Positions 7,802 to 13,907 of a DNA stretch of 15,205 bases are shown here, one piece after another. Each line of letters begins with the position of its first letter. Position 1 is the first letter of the stretch. Below the pieces are notes generated by a model, which ran no database searches, was not told the origin of the DNA, and was given only the letters and a program-made list of their open reading frames with translations. The stretch covers positions 1-15,205 of the forward strand of contig JBKBXU010000081.1 in NCBI GenBank assembly GCA_046313675.1, written 5' to 3'. The DNA is from JBKBXU01 sp046313675. GTDB lineage: Bacteria > Bacteroidota > Bacteroidia > Cytophagales > Cytophagaceae. The position numbers and the translations under genes were made by a program.

Positions 7802-7996
7802 ATGCCAAAAGGAACAGTAAAATTTTTTAATAACTCAAAAGGATTTGGGTTTATTAAGCCAGAAGATTCAAGCGCAGACATCTTTGTACATTCATCAGGA
7901 CTAATTGATCAAATTCGTGAAAACGATCAGGTTCAATATGAAGTTGAAAGAGGCAAAAAAGGCCTTAACGCTGTGAATGTAGAAGTATTGAGATAA
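7802..7996 (+). CDS. Cold-shock domain protein (copy 1)
   Basis: Single cold-shock domain of 64 residues, the whole length being one OB-fold. RNP1 is KGFGFI at 13-18 and RNP2 is DIFVHSS at 26-32, both intact with the aromatic residues that stack on nucleic acid. Family members bind single-stranded RNA or DNA in the cytoplasm and act as RNA chaperones; some are cold-induced and others constitutive. It is a stand-alone transcription unit with its own candidate promoter and a hairpin terminator. It is 55/64 identical to the protein at 12100-12294, and the first 54 nt of the two genes differ at only two bases. Cold induction is inferred from the long leader and neighbours, not shown. Confidence 0.95.
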   Translation: MPKGTVKFFNNSKGFGFIKPEDSSADIFVHSSGLIDQIRENDQVQYEVERGKKGLNAVNVEVLR

Positions 7997-8037
7997 GAAG
8001 CTTATTTTATTTAAATATATTCTTAGTGATGCTTAAT

Positions 8038-8066
8038 AAAAAAACCACCTATATGGTGGTTTTTTT
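8038..8066. terminator. Bidirectional intrinsic terminator after csp copy 1
   Basis: A 12-bp stem (8038-8049 with 8055-8066) made of an A7/T7 outer part and ACCACC/GGTGGT core, loop TATAT. It lies 41 bp after the csp stop and 28 bp beyond the end of the convergent lipoprotein gene, with T-tracts on both strands. Confidence 0.9.
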
Positions 8067-8094
8067 ATGTATAAAACAAAAATATTTAGCAGTA

Positions 8095-9084
8095 TTAATA
8101 AAGCTGATGCTGTATGTGCGTCAATTCTCCTAAAACAATTGATATTTTATAGGCATTAGATTCACAGTTGTTTACTTTAGAAGGAGTAGATGTTAAATTC
8201 TGAGGATTTACAAAGTATCCTGCTTCCACATCAATGTATGCCGGAGAAATATTAAGTGCATCTATATGCATTCGGCCATTTCCAGTTTTCAATTTGTAAG
8301 GGCCTGCATACGTGGTTCCACAGTTTGACCACTGAAGGTCTGTAATAATTTCTGTTTTATAAGGATAATTTCCTTCATAGGTTTTTCCAGTCTCTGAAAT
8401 GTTTTTAGAGTCAATCAGGGTATCTCCCGAAACTGTAAAAGTCAAACCTGCCCAACTGTTGGAGGAAGCCCAGGTTCTAAGTTGGAATATCTTTCTTTCC
8501 CGTACCTGTCCGTTCACATATTTTACTGTAAGTGATCCTCTAACCTTGTGTACAATAGTTTTTGAATCGGTTATGGTTTCCCAAATGTATCCACCATCCT
8601 TATTTGTTACAGAGAGCGTGCCATTGACCACGACAATATCTCCGGTTGCTTTCACCTCGACGGTATAGTCAATGAAGTTAATGGTGAAGATGGCGCCTTC
8701 CTGGTTATATGCAGTACCATTTGTAAGCTGAAACTTAATTTCACCGCTTCTTTTTCTGTATCCACATGGTGTTTGATCTCCATACCTGATTTTATATTCC
8801 TGGTTACCGGATGAATTTGTTGTAGAGTCCAGAGAAATTACACCGCATGGTAAATTATAATTGCCAATACGTTGGTTATTTGCATTGCTGCCATTACCGA
8901 TTTTGTTGTTAATAATGTCGTTGACATCATCCAGGGCACCATCAATGGCGGCAGACCCGGATTGGTCAGACTGTACAACTGTTTTAGGAGTTTCTTCTTC
9001 AGGTTCGGGGTCTTGTTTTTTACAAGCCGAAAACATCATCGTCCCTGCCAAGGAAAAGATGATCAAAAAAGTAAGTTTTTTCAT
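8095..9084 (-). CDS. Unrecognised lipoprotein
   Basis: Predicted 329-residue lipoprotein using the ATG at 9084-9082. An upstream in-frame start near 9174 would add 30 residues ahead of the signal sequence and is unlikely. Residues 1-20 form a lipoprotein signal (MKKLTFLIIF opening), ending FSA before Cys21, the probable lipidated residue. Next comes a Pro/Glu-rich linker (about 25-37) and then a largely beta-stranded region with repeated threonine/glycine strands and four further cysteines (residues about 80, 107, 256 and 308) that could form disulfides. I do not recognise a domain. It is monocistronic, bounded by a shared terminator with csp on one side and the desaturase terminator upstream. 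Periplasmic or outer-membrane location follows from the lipobox. Confidence 0.75.
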   Translation of the reverse strand: MKKLTFLIIFSLAGTMMFSACKKQDPEPEEETPKTVVQSDQSGSAAIDGALDDVNDIINNKIGNGSNANNQRIGNYNLPCGVISLDSTTNSSGNQEYKIRYGDQTPCGYRKRSGEIKFQLTNGTAYNQEGAIFTINFIDYTVEVKATGDIVVVNGTLSVTNKDGGYIWETITDSKTIVHKVRGSLTVKYVNGQVRERKIFQLRTWASSNSWAGLTFTVSGDTLIDSKNISETGKTYEGNYPYKTEIITDLQWSNCGTTYAGPYKLKTGNGRMHIDALNISPAYIDVEAGYFVNPQNLTSTPSKVNNCESNAYKISIVLGELTHIQHQLY

Positions 9085-9144
9085 GCGGATGTTTATCTGT
9101 TTAATTATGAAGATACAAAAAAAATGCCAAATAGTACAAAAAAA

Positions 9145-9182
9145 CAAAAGAGGTGCTTTCCTAATCGGAAACACCCCTTTTG
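9145..9182. terminator. Terminator of the desaturase gene
   Basis: Imperfect stem of about 15 bp (9145-9161 with 9167-9182; one A-C mismatch and one bulged C), 5-nt loop. On the minus strand it ends in CTTTTGTTTTTTTG, 19 bp after the desaturase stop. T-rich flanks exist on the plus strand also. Confidence 0.75.
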
Positions 9183-9200
9183 TTTTTTAATTATCCGGAT

Positions 9201-9929
9201 TTAATTTTTGTTTAGTCTAAGTATTCTCAGAAAGGCCAGTATTTTAATTATTGGGTAAACCGGATCGATTTCATACCATTTACTGGAAAAATTTGGGCGC
9301 AGCGCATGTTTGTGGTGGTTGTTTTGAAATAACTCCCCAAGCATTATAAAATCAAAATATAAAGAATTTTTTGACTGGTCATTATTGTCATAATTTGCGT
9401 AACCTACTTTATGGCCAAACCAGTTAACAATAGCTCCATGTACGGGGCCCATCATAAAATGAATTGGCAAAAGTAAAAACATCCACCAGTGACTGGCAAA
9501 AGCTACATAGAACCCTATATAAGCAAGGCCCCAAATAATACGTGAATAGACGTTTTCTCCCAAATCATCAATAAATTTCCATTCGGGAAGATCCTTTGAA
9601 AATCGCTCCTCTGGTTGAATTTCTCTAAAAACCAGGTTGTTATAAATCTTTCTGGTTTCCCACATCATAGAAAATACATTTTTATGGAAGTGTGGTGAAT
9701 GTGGGTCTTTTTCAGTATCACTATAGGCATGATGCATTCTATGCAAAATACCATAAGCTCGAGGGGTTAAGTAAGATGACCCCTGTAAAACATAAGAAAG
9801 AAAATGAAAGAACCTTTCCCAAAACTTATTAAGATGAAACATCTTGTGGGCTCCATATCGGTGATGGAAAAAGGTTTGGGTAAACAGGGAAAGATACCAA
9901 TGAAGTACAAAGAATATTAGTATTGTCAT
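9201..9929 (-). CDS. Membrane fatty-acid (acyl-CoA type) desaturase
   Basis: Di-iron membrane desaturase that introduces a double bond into fatty acyl chains, probably at delta-9, with electron donors not encoded here. All histidine boxes are present: HRYGAH at 23-28, HRMHH at 63-67 and NNHHKH at 203-208, plus the extra His173 in the WFGHKVGYANY segment usual for this family. Hydrophobic segments lie at about 1-20, 41-58, 131-146 and 148-166, two on each side of the second box as expected. The 242 residues are short but complete for bacterial members. It is monocistronic, with the terminator at 9145-9182, and sits between a lipoprotein and an RRM gene. Desaturases commonly raise membrane fluidity in the cold, which fits nearby csp and helicase genes. 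Regiospecificity cannot be determined by eye. Confidence 0.9.
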   Translation of the reverse strand: MTILIFFVLHWYLSLFTQTFFHHRYGAHKMFHLNKFWERFFHFLSYVLQGSSYLTPRAYGILHRMHHAYSDTEKDPHSPHFHKNVFSMMWETRKIYNNLVFREIQPEERFSKDLPEWKFIDDLGENVYSRIIWGLAYIGFYVAFASHWWMFLLLPIHFMMGPVHGAIVNWFGHKVGYANYDNNDQSKNSLYFDFIMLGELFQNNHHKHALRPNFSSKWYEIDPVYPIIKILAFLRILRLNKN

Positions 9930-9988
9930 TTATTTAATAGTACTGATTTAATTTTATAATTGTTACAATTTAAAAATGTTGTGCAAAT

Positions 9989-10285
9989 TTAAAATTTTTT
10001 TCTTCCCGATTTAGTTTTATTAAAAGATTTTGTTGGCTTTCCCGTAGTTTCTTTTGCCAGACTTACTACCATTTTTTTGCCATCAAGATCGATGCGATTG
10101 AGGTTTTCTATGGCAGATTTGCCCTCAGCTTCATAGGGCATTTCCACAAAGGCCATCCCTTTTGAGTCCCCTGTATTAAAATCTTTGATCAACCGAACCT
10201 TTTCAACCATGCCAAATCCTTCAAAAAGCTGACGAATGTGCTGTTCATTTAATCTGGAGCTAATATTTCCTATGTATATATTCAT
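9989..10285 (-). CDS. RRM-domain RNA-binding protein
   Basis: Single RNA recognition motif, residues 1-78, then a 20-residue basic Ser/Thr/Lys tail, 98 residues in all. RNP2 is IYIGNI at 3-8 and RNP1 is SKGMAFVEM at 41-49. The RNP aromatic positions are Tyr4 and Phe46; the first RNP1 aromatic is replaced by Met44, which is seen in some bacterial members. Proteins of this type bind single-stranded RNA; in cyanobacteria many are cold-induced, while in Bacteroidota they are abundant and proposed to be global post-transcriptional regulators. It has its own start 502 bp from the divergent helicase gene and is separated from the desaturase by 59 bp, so the two could be cotranscribed. Target RNAs are unknown. 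Confidence 0.93.
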   Translation of the reverse strand: MNIYIGNISSRLNEQHIRQLFEGFGMVEKVRLIKDFNTGDSKGMAFVEMPYEAEGKSAIENLNRIDLDGKKMVVSLAKETTGKPTKSFNKTKSGRKKF

Positions 10286-10308
10286 AATAAGTAGGGGGTA
10301 GGGTTAAT

Positions 10309-10341
10309 AAATAATACCTGATAGAGGCTGGCCCATTCAAA
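10309..10341 (-). promoter_or_regulatory. Candidate promoter of the RRM gene
   Basis: On the minus strand, TTTG (10341-10338), 21 bp, then TATTATTT (10316-10309), a partial match to TTTG-N19-21-TAnnTTTG. The leader would be about 15-20 nt. Weak call in AT-rich DNA. Confidence 0.3.
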
Positions 10342-10589
10342 CTGAATTTGTTGATGGAGTGTTAGTCTTTGAACCTCAGAAAATGCCCATTAGTTCATCA
10401 TTTTCTTTATAATAAGGTATAACTGAAATTATTTTATAAAGGTAAGGATAATATACTTATAAAAAAGACCAGCACTCTTCTTTTTCCATAATCTGATAAT
10501 TAAAGGACGAAGAGTAGGATCAAAGCTTTATTTTGGCTACCTTTATACTTTATAGTAATTGCGCCTCAAAATACCTCACATCCTCTGGC

Positions 10590-10597
10590 TATTTTTG
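10590..10597 (+). promoter_or_regulatory. Candidate -7 element for the helicase-csp unit
   Basis: TATTTTTG matches TAnnTTTG exactly, about 190 bp before the helicase ATG. No TTG is found at the usual upstream spacing; a second near match, TATTTTGG, lies at 10529-10536. Confidence 0.3.
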
Positions 10598-10624
10598 TTG
10601 TTCATTTATTACCAAAATCATAAC

Positions 10625-10678
10625 ATGGGATCAGATTCTACAGCTATGAACTTAACTTGTGATATGCAGGTTATTTAA
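10625..10678 (+). CDS. Possible 17-residue leader peptide
   Basis: An ATG-started 17-codon ORF (product begins MGSDSTAM, stop at 10676-10678; a second in-frame ATG at 10646) lies in the predicted leader of the helicase gene, about 60 nt before the terminator-like hairpin. It shows no run of a regulatory amino acid and could be chance. Recorded because its position would suit translation-coupled attenuation. Confidence 0.15.
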   Translation: MGSDSTAMNLTCDMQVI

Positions 10679-10739
10679 TAAGTATTTATACCATAATTAA
10701 AGGAGACCCCTACTTTTTTGCCTCACCAACAAAGTTTGC

Positions 10740-10769
10740 AGGAAGCTTCAATAGCCCGCTTCTTTTTTT
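10740..10769 (+). terminator. Terminator-like hairpin just upstream of the helicase start (possible attenuator)
   Basis: AGGAAGC (10740-10746) pairs with GCTTCTT (10758-10764), 7 bp including one G-T pair, 11-nt loop, followed by a run of seven Ts. It ends about 18 nt before the helicase ATG. The shape is that of an intrinsic terminator, but it lies within the leader rather than after a gene, hence the attenuator proposal. Confidence 0.4.
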
Positions 10770-10787
10770 ATTAAACAAAAACAATTT

Positions 10788-12029
10788 ATGTTATTTAGTG
10801 AATTAAATTTAAGTCCTTCTATTTTGAAGGCTCTTGAAAAAGAAGGTTATACAAGACCTACTTTAATACAAGAAAAGTCAATCCCCATTATTCTTAAAGG
10901 AAAAGATCTTATTGGTTGTGCTCAGACAGGAACAGGGAAAACAGCAGCTTTTGCTTTGCCTATCATTCAATTATTATCCGAAAAGGTTGGGCAGACTCCT
11001 AAAAAGGTTAAAACTCTGATTCTTACTCCTACAAGGGAGCTTGCCATTCAAATAGGTGAAAATTTTACATCTTATGGAGTTGAAAGCAATGTAAGGCACG
11101 CTGTTATTTTTGGAGGTGTTTCTCAAGGTGCTCAGGTTCAAGCCTTGAAACGTGGGGTAGATGTGTTAATCGCAACTCCAGGACGTCTTCTGGATCTTAT
11201 CAATCAGCGTTTTATACATCTGAACGATCTTGAAATTTTTGTATTGGATGAAGCTGATAGAATGCTAGATATGGGTTTCATACATGATATCCGTAAAGTA
11301 TTAACAAAATTACCGGCAAAAAGGCAGTCTTTGTTTTTCTCTGCAACCATGGCTCCGGATATTAAGGTTTTGGCAGAAAGCATTCTTACCGATCCTTCAA
11401 TGGTTGAAGTTGCACCGGTTTCCTCAACGGCAGAAACCGTAGAGCAGTCTTTATATTACGTTGATAAGCCGGACAAGAAAAAACTTCTTATTGACTTGAT
11501 TCAGGATATGTCTATTGAAAGTGGATTGGTGTTTACCAGAACCAAACATGGTGCTGACCGATTAGCTAAAGATTTAAACCGTGTAGGTATTTTATCAGAT
11601 GCTATTCACGGTAACAAGTCACAAAATGCCAGACAAAAGGCTCTGCAGAATTTCAAAAGCAATAAAATTAGCTTTTTAATTGCCACCGACATTGCTGCAA
11701 GAGGTATAGATATTGATAAGCTTCCTTTTGTTTTTAATTATGATATTCCAAACGAACCTGAAAGCTATGTGCATAGAATTGGCCGTACAGGTAGGGCCGG
11801 TGAATCAGGTAAAGCTATTGCCTTTTGCGATAATGAAGAGCGCTCTTATGTAAGAGATATTATCAAACTTATAGGAAAAGGTATTCCTGTAGTGTCGGGA
11901 CATGCCTATGAATTGGCACCACAAACCAATGGAAGCGCTACTGCTCAGGGACAGGAAAAAAATAAACCCTCCGGATCAGCCAAAAGATGGTCTGGGAACA
12001 GGAACAGAAGTTTCCAGAATAAATTTTAA
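10788..12029 (+). CDS. DEAD-box ATP-dependent RNA helicase (RhlE-like), copy 1
   Basis: ATP-driven RNA helicase of 413 residues with the two RecA-like domains complete. Motifs: F-aromatic plus Q motif (Phe3; PTLIQ at 24-28), motif I AQTGTGKT at 45-52, Ia PTRELA at 81-86, GG at 109-110, TPGR at 130-133, II DEAD at 154-157, III SAT at 185-187, V DIAARGIDI at 301-309, and VI HRIGRTGR at 329-336. Residues 375-413 are a low-complexity, basic tail (KRWSGNRNRS) likely to bind RNA, typical of the RhlE group. Such helicases unwind rRNA and mRNA structures and several are needed for growth in the cold. The cold-shock gene follows after 70 bp with no terminator between, so the two are probably one operon. 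A terminator-like hairpin precedes the ATG. RhlE is preferred over CsdA/DeaD because there is no long C-terminal extension. Confidence 0.94.
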   Translation: MLFSELNLSPSILKALEKEGYTRPTLIQEKSIPIILKGKDLIGCAQTGTGKTAAFALPIIQLLSEKVGQTPKKVKTLILTPTRELAIQIGENFTSYGVESNVRHAVIFGGVSQGAQVQALKRGVDVLIATPGRLLDLINQRFIHLNDLEIFVLDEADRMLDMGFIHDIRKVLTKLPAKRQSLFFSATMAPDIKVLAESILTDPSMVEVAPVSSTAETVEQSLYYVDKPDKKKLLIDLIQDMSIESGLVFTRTKHGADRLAKDLNRVGILSDAIHGNKSQNARQKALQNFKSNKISFLIATDIAARGIDIDKLPFVFNYDIPNEPESYVHRIGRTGRAGESGKAIAFCDNEERSYVRDIIKLIGKGIPVVSGHAYELAPQTNGSATAQGQEKNKPSGSAKRWSGNRNRSFQNKF

Positions 12030-12099
12030 AATAAATTACCCAAATAATAAACTTCTTCCCTCAGAAGAGGTTGATGTTAAAAATTAAAGTTAAAGTAAA

Positions 12100-12294
12100 A
12101 TGCAAAAAGGAACAGTAAAATTTTTTAATGACTCAAAAGGATTTGGGTTTATTATACCGGAAGATGCCAGCTCAGATATCTTTGTCCATTCATCAGGTCT
12201 TCTTGACCAGATTAGAGAAAATGACAAGGTGCAGTATGAAGTGGAAAGAGGAAAAAAAGGAATGAATGCAGTTAACGTAGAGGTCCTCAATTAA
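12100..12294 (+). CDS. Cold-shock domain protein (copy 2)
   Basis: 64-residue single OB-fold nucleic-acid chaperone with RNP1 KGFGFI (13-18) and RNP2 DIFVHSS (26-32). It differs from the copy at 7802-7996 at nine residues (Q2, D11, I19, A23, S25, L35, K43, M55, N64). The gene lies 70 bp after the helicase stop and is followed by a strong terminator, so it is most likely the distal gene of a helicase-csp operon; a short CCTC-AGAA-GAGG stem lies in the spacer. Pairing of a DEAD-box helicase with a CSP makes functional sense: the CSP holds RNA that the helicase has opened. The near-identical first 54 nt compared with copy 1 is unusual and described separately. Confidence 0.95.
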   Translation: MQKGTVKFFNDSKGFGFIIPEDASSDIFVHSSGLLDQIRENDKVQYEVERGKKGMNAVNVEVLN

Positions 12295-12310
12295 GAACTA
12301 ATATTTATAG

Positions 12311-12343
12311 AAAAAAACCCGCTCTTTTCGAGTGGGTTTTTTT
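12311..12343 (+). terminator. Intrinsic terminator after csp copy 2
   Basis: A 14-bp stem (12311-12324 with 12330-12343) with a CCCGCTC/GAGTGGG core (one G-T pair), 5-nt loop and a run of seven Ts. It starts 17 bp after the csp stop and closes the helicase-csp unit. Confidence 0.92.
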
Positions 12344-12421
12344 ATGATACAACACTTTTTTGTATTTTTCGTTTAATTTGAAAATCCTCCAGCAGGTAAC
12401 TTATTTTTAATATTCACTACA

Positions 12422-12517
12422 ATGGGAAAAGCACAAGACGCAAAAAAAGAAGTCAAAAAGCAGCCGGTAAAAACTTTGAAAGAAAAGAGGGCTGAAAAAA
12501 AGAACAAGAAGAAGTAA
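12422..12517 (+). CDS. Small lysine-rich basic protein (31 residues)
   Basis: A complete ATG-to-TAA ORF encoding 31 residues, opening MGKAQDAKKEVKK and continuing through a KTLKEKRAEKK segment to a NKKK end. Nearly half of the residues are lysine or arginine, and it has no hydrophobic segment. I recall short conserved bacterial proteins with a similar KKE-x-KK...KTxKEKxAxKK pattern, of unknown role, so I consider this a real gene. It would be missed by length cut-offs. Its last five codons and stop form one arm of a 21-bp inverted repeat, the other arm encoding the end of the convergent helicase. It starts 78 bp after the csp terminator, so it needs its own promoter, which I cannot identify in the AT-rich spacer. 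RNA or ribosome binding is a guess from charge and context only. Confidence 0.65.
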   Translation: MGKAQDAKKEVKKQPVKTLKEKRAEKKNKKK

Positions 12518-12546
12518 GCTGACAGGCTTACTTCTTCTTGTTCTTT
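12499..12546. terminator. 21-bp perfect inverted repeat spanning two convergent gene ends
   Basis: Arms 12499-12519 and 12526-12546 are perfectly complementary, with a 6-nt loop TGACAG. The left arm contains the final codons of the small basic gene (stop 12515-12517) and the right arm the final codons of the minus-strand helicase (stop 12530-12528). The arms end in GTTCTTT or A-rich sequence, so a bidirectional terminator or 3'-end stabiliser is plausible, although the T-tract is interrupted. Confidence 0.8.
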
Positions 12547-13778
12547 GATTTTTTACTCTTTTTATGCTTGTCTTCCAGAAATTCAATTTCTTCCATTAGT
12601 GACTTCAGGTCAGTGGTTTTATCTTCTGAAAAATCTATTGTTTCCGTATAGGATTGTTTGTCAATGTCAAGAACCTTTACCGGTTTGGTAATATAGGTTT
12701 CTATTTCATTAAGCATTTCTTTTTCTTCGGGACTACAAAATGATACTGCTATGCCCTTGGACATGCCTCGGCCTGTTCTTCCCACTCTGTGAACATAATT
12801 TTCTGCCACATCGGGGAGGTCATAGTTTATGACCATGTTTATGCCCGGTATGTCAATGCCACGCGCACTTACATCTGTGGTAATCAATAGTTTGATTTCT
12901 CCTTTTTTGAAGGCGTTCAGTGCCTCTTCTCTTTCTTTCTGGTCTTTGTCACCATGAAGGGTCAGACTTTTTACTCCAACACGATCCATGGCAGCCAACA
13001 CACGTTCAGCCCTCACTTTGGTACGTACAAATACAAGGATTTTTCTAGTGTCGTCTTCTTTGGCGAGACGTTCAAGAAAGAACCTTTTATCGTCCATAGC
13101 GATGTAGGCTACCGAATGATCCACATTTTTTGAAACAGGATCTTTGGGTGATAATTGTATACGTATGGGTTTATCCACCAAAGAGTAGGCTAAATCCTTA
13201 ATTTCCTCATTGATGGTAGCTGAAAAGAACAGTGTTTGCCTTTTTTTTGGCAAATGGTGAATAAGTTGCCTAATGTCTTTATAGAAGCCAAGGTCCAACA
13301 TTTTATCTGCTTCATCCAGTATTAAAATTTCTATACGGGTCAAATCCAGGTGTTTTTGACTTACAAGGTCGAAAAGCCTCCCTGGTGTAGCGATCAGAAC
13401 ATCAACTCCGGCTTGTAGTTTTTGAATTTGCGGTGCCTGGTCTATTCCTCCATATATACAGGCGCTGCTTACCTTAGTATGTCTTTCCAATTGGGAAAAG
13501 ACCTCAGAAATCTGAAGAGCCAATTCATGGGTAGGTGCCATAACCAGACACTTGACTCCATCGGCGCTACGGTTTCTTTTATTTTCATTTAATACTGACA
13601 AAACGGGGATGGCAAAAGCTGCAGTTTTTCCTGTACCTGTTTGTGCAATGGCAAGCACATCTTCTCTTCTAAGTATTGGAGGAATACATTTGTATTGAAT
13701 ATCTGTAGGTTTTTTAAACCCCATTCCTTCAAGGTTCCTCTTAATTTCCTCGGAAATATTGTAGCTATTGAATTTCAT
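12528..13778 (-). CDS. DEAD-box ATP-dependent RNA helicase, copy 2
   Basis: Second complete DEAD-box helicase, 416 residues from the ATG at 13778; a TTG six codons upstream is a less likely start. Motifs: Phe3 with Q motif PTDIQ at 24-28, I AQTGTGKT at 45-52, Ia APTHELA at 81-87, GG at 110-111, TPGR at 131-134, II DEAD at 155-158, III SAT at 186-188, V DVSARGIDIP at 302-311 and VI HRVGRTGR at 330-337. Motif Ia has His84 where the family has Arg (PTRELA). The C-terminus (about 345-416) has an acidic part and then a lysine-rich tail ending KNKKK, unlike copy 1. It is only moderately similar to copy 1, so this is not a recent duplication. It converges on the small basic gene with a 10-bp gap. 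RNA remodelling, perhaps in ribosome assembly or cold growth, is inferred from family. Confidence 0.93.
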   Translation of the reverse strand: MKFNSYNISEEIKRNLEGMGFKKPTDIQYKCIPPILRREDVLAIAQTGTGKTAAFAIPVLSVLNENKRNRSADGVKCLVMAPTHELALQISEVFSQLERHTKVSSACIYGGIDQAPQIQKLQAGVDVLIATPGRLFDLVSQKHLDLTRIEILILDEADKMLDLGFYKDIRQLIHHLPKKRQTLFFSATINEEIKDLAYSLVDKPIRIQLSPKDPVSKNVDHSVAYIAMDDKRFFLERLAKEDDTRKILVFVRTKVRAERVLAAMDRVGVKSLTLHGDKDQKEREEALNAFKKGEIKLLITTDVSARGIDIPGINMVINYDLPDVAENYVHRVGRTGRGMSKGIAVSFCSPEEKEMLNEIETYITKPVKVLDIDKQSYTETIDFSEDKTTDLKSLMEEIEFLEDKHKKSKKSKNKKK

Positions 13779-13785
13779 CTGCCAG

Positions 13786-13793
13786 CAAAAATA
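13786..13793 (-). promoter_or_regulatory. Candidate -7 element of helicase copy 2
   Basis: On the minus strand TATTTTTG matches TAnnTTTG exactly, ending only 7 bp before the ATG at 13778, which would give a nearly leaderless mRNA. A TTTG lies 25 bp further upstream, longer than the usual spacing. The next 100 bp (13797-13907) carry two copies of TTTTAATTAA (13855-13864, 13871-13880) of unknown meaning. Confidence 0.3.
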
Positions 13794-13907
13794 CAAATTA
13801 ATTCGATGATTAATATTTCAAAAAGGCCTATTTAATTTTTTAATTGACTGGTACTTTTAATTAATGTGAATTTTAATTAACTTAATATAAATCAATAAGA
13901 AAAATCA

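Larger units (their letters stand above)
10286..10787. other. 502-bp divergent intergenic region with long helicase leader
   Basis: No gene-sized ORF on either strand. Contents seen: the RRM promoter candidate at the left; a 7-bp stem GAAAATG/CATTTTC (10379-10385 with 10399-10405); an exact -7 match TATTTTTG at 10590-10597, which would give the helicase mRNA a leader of about 185 nt; a 17-codon ORF at 10625-10678; an AGGAG at about 10701; and a terminator-like hairpin at 10740-10769 just before the helicase ATG. Long structured leaders are typical of cold-regulated genes, but the function of this one is unproven. Confidence 0.45.

Noticed and set aside
8399..9204. Plus-strand frames of 89-110 codons opposite the lipoprotein gene
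   Set aside because: They are antisense to a complete lipoprotein gene with signal peptide and lipobox, have no recognisable domain and overlap one another.
11902..12087. 61-codon frame overlapping the 3' end of helicase copy 1
   Set aside because: Alternate frame of the helicase tail running into the spacer; no domain, and the helicase frame is clearly coding.
12030..12099. Terminator between helicase copy 1 and csp copy 2
   Set aside because: Only a 4-bp CCTC/GAGG stem without a T-tract is present, so cotranscription is more likely.
12090..12290. Minus-strand frame opposite csp copy 2
   Set aside because: Antisense shadow of a cold-shock gene with intact RNP motifs.
10788..13778. The two DEAD-box helicases as a recent inverted duplication
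   Set aside because: Outside the shared catalytic motifs the proteins differ widely and their C-terminal tails are unrelated, so they are old paralogues.
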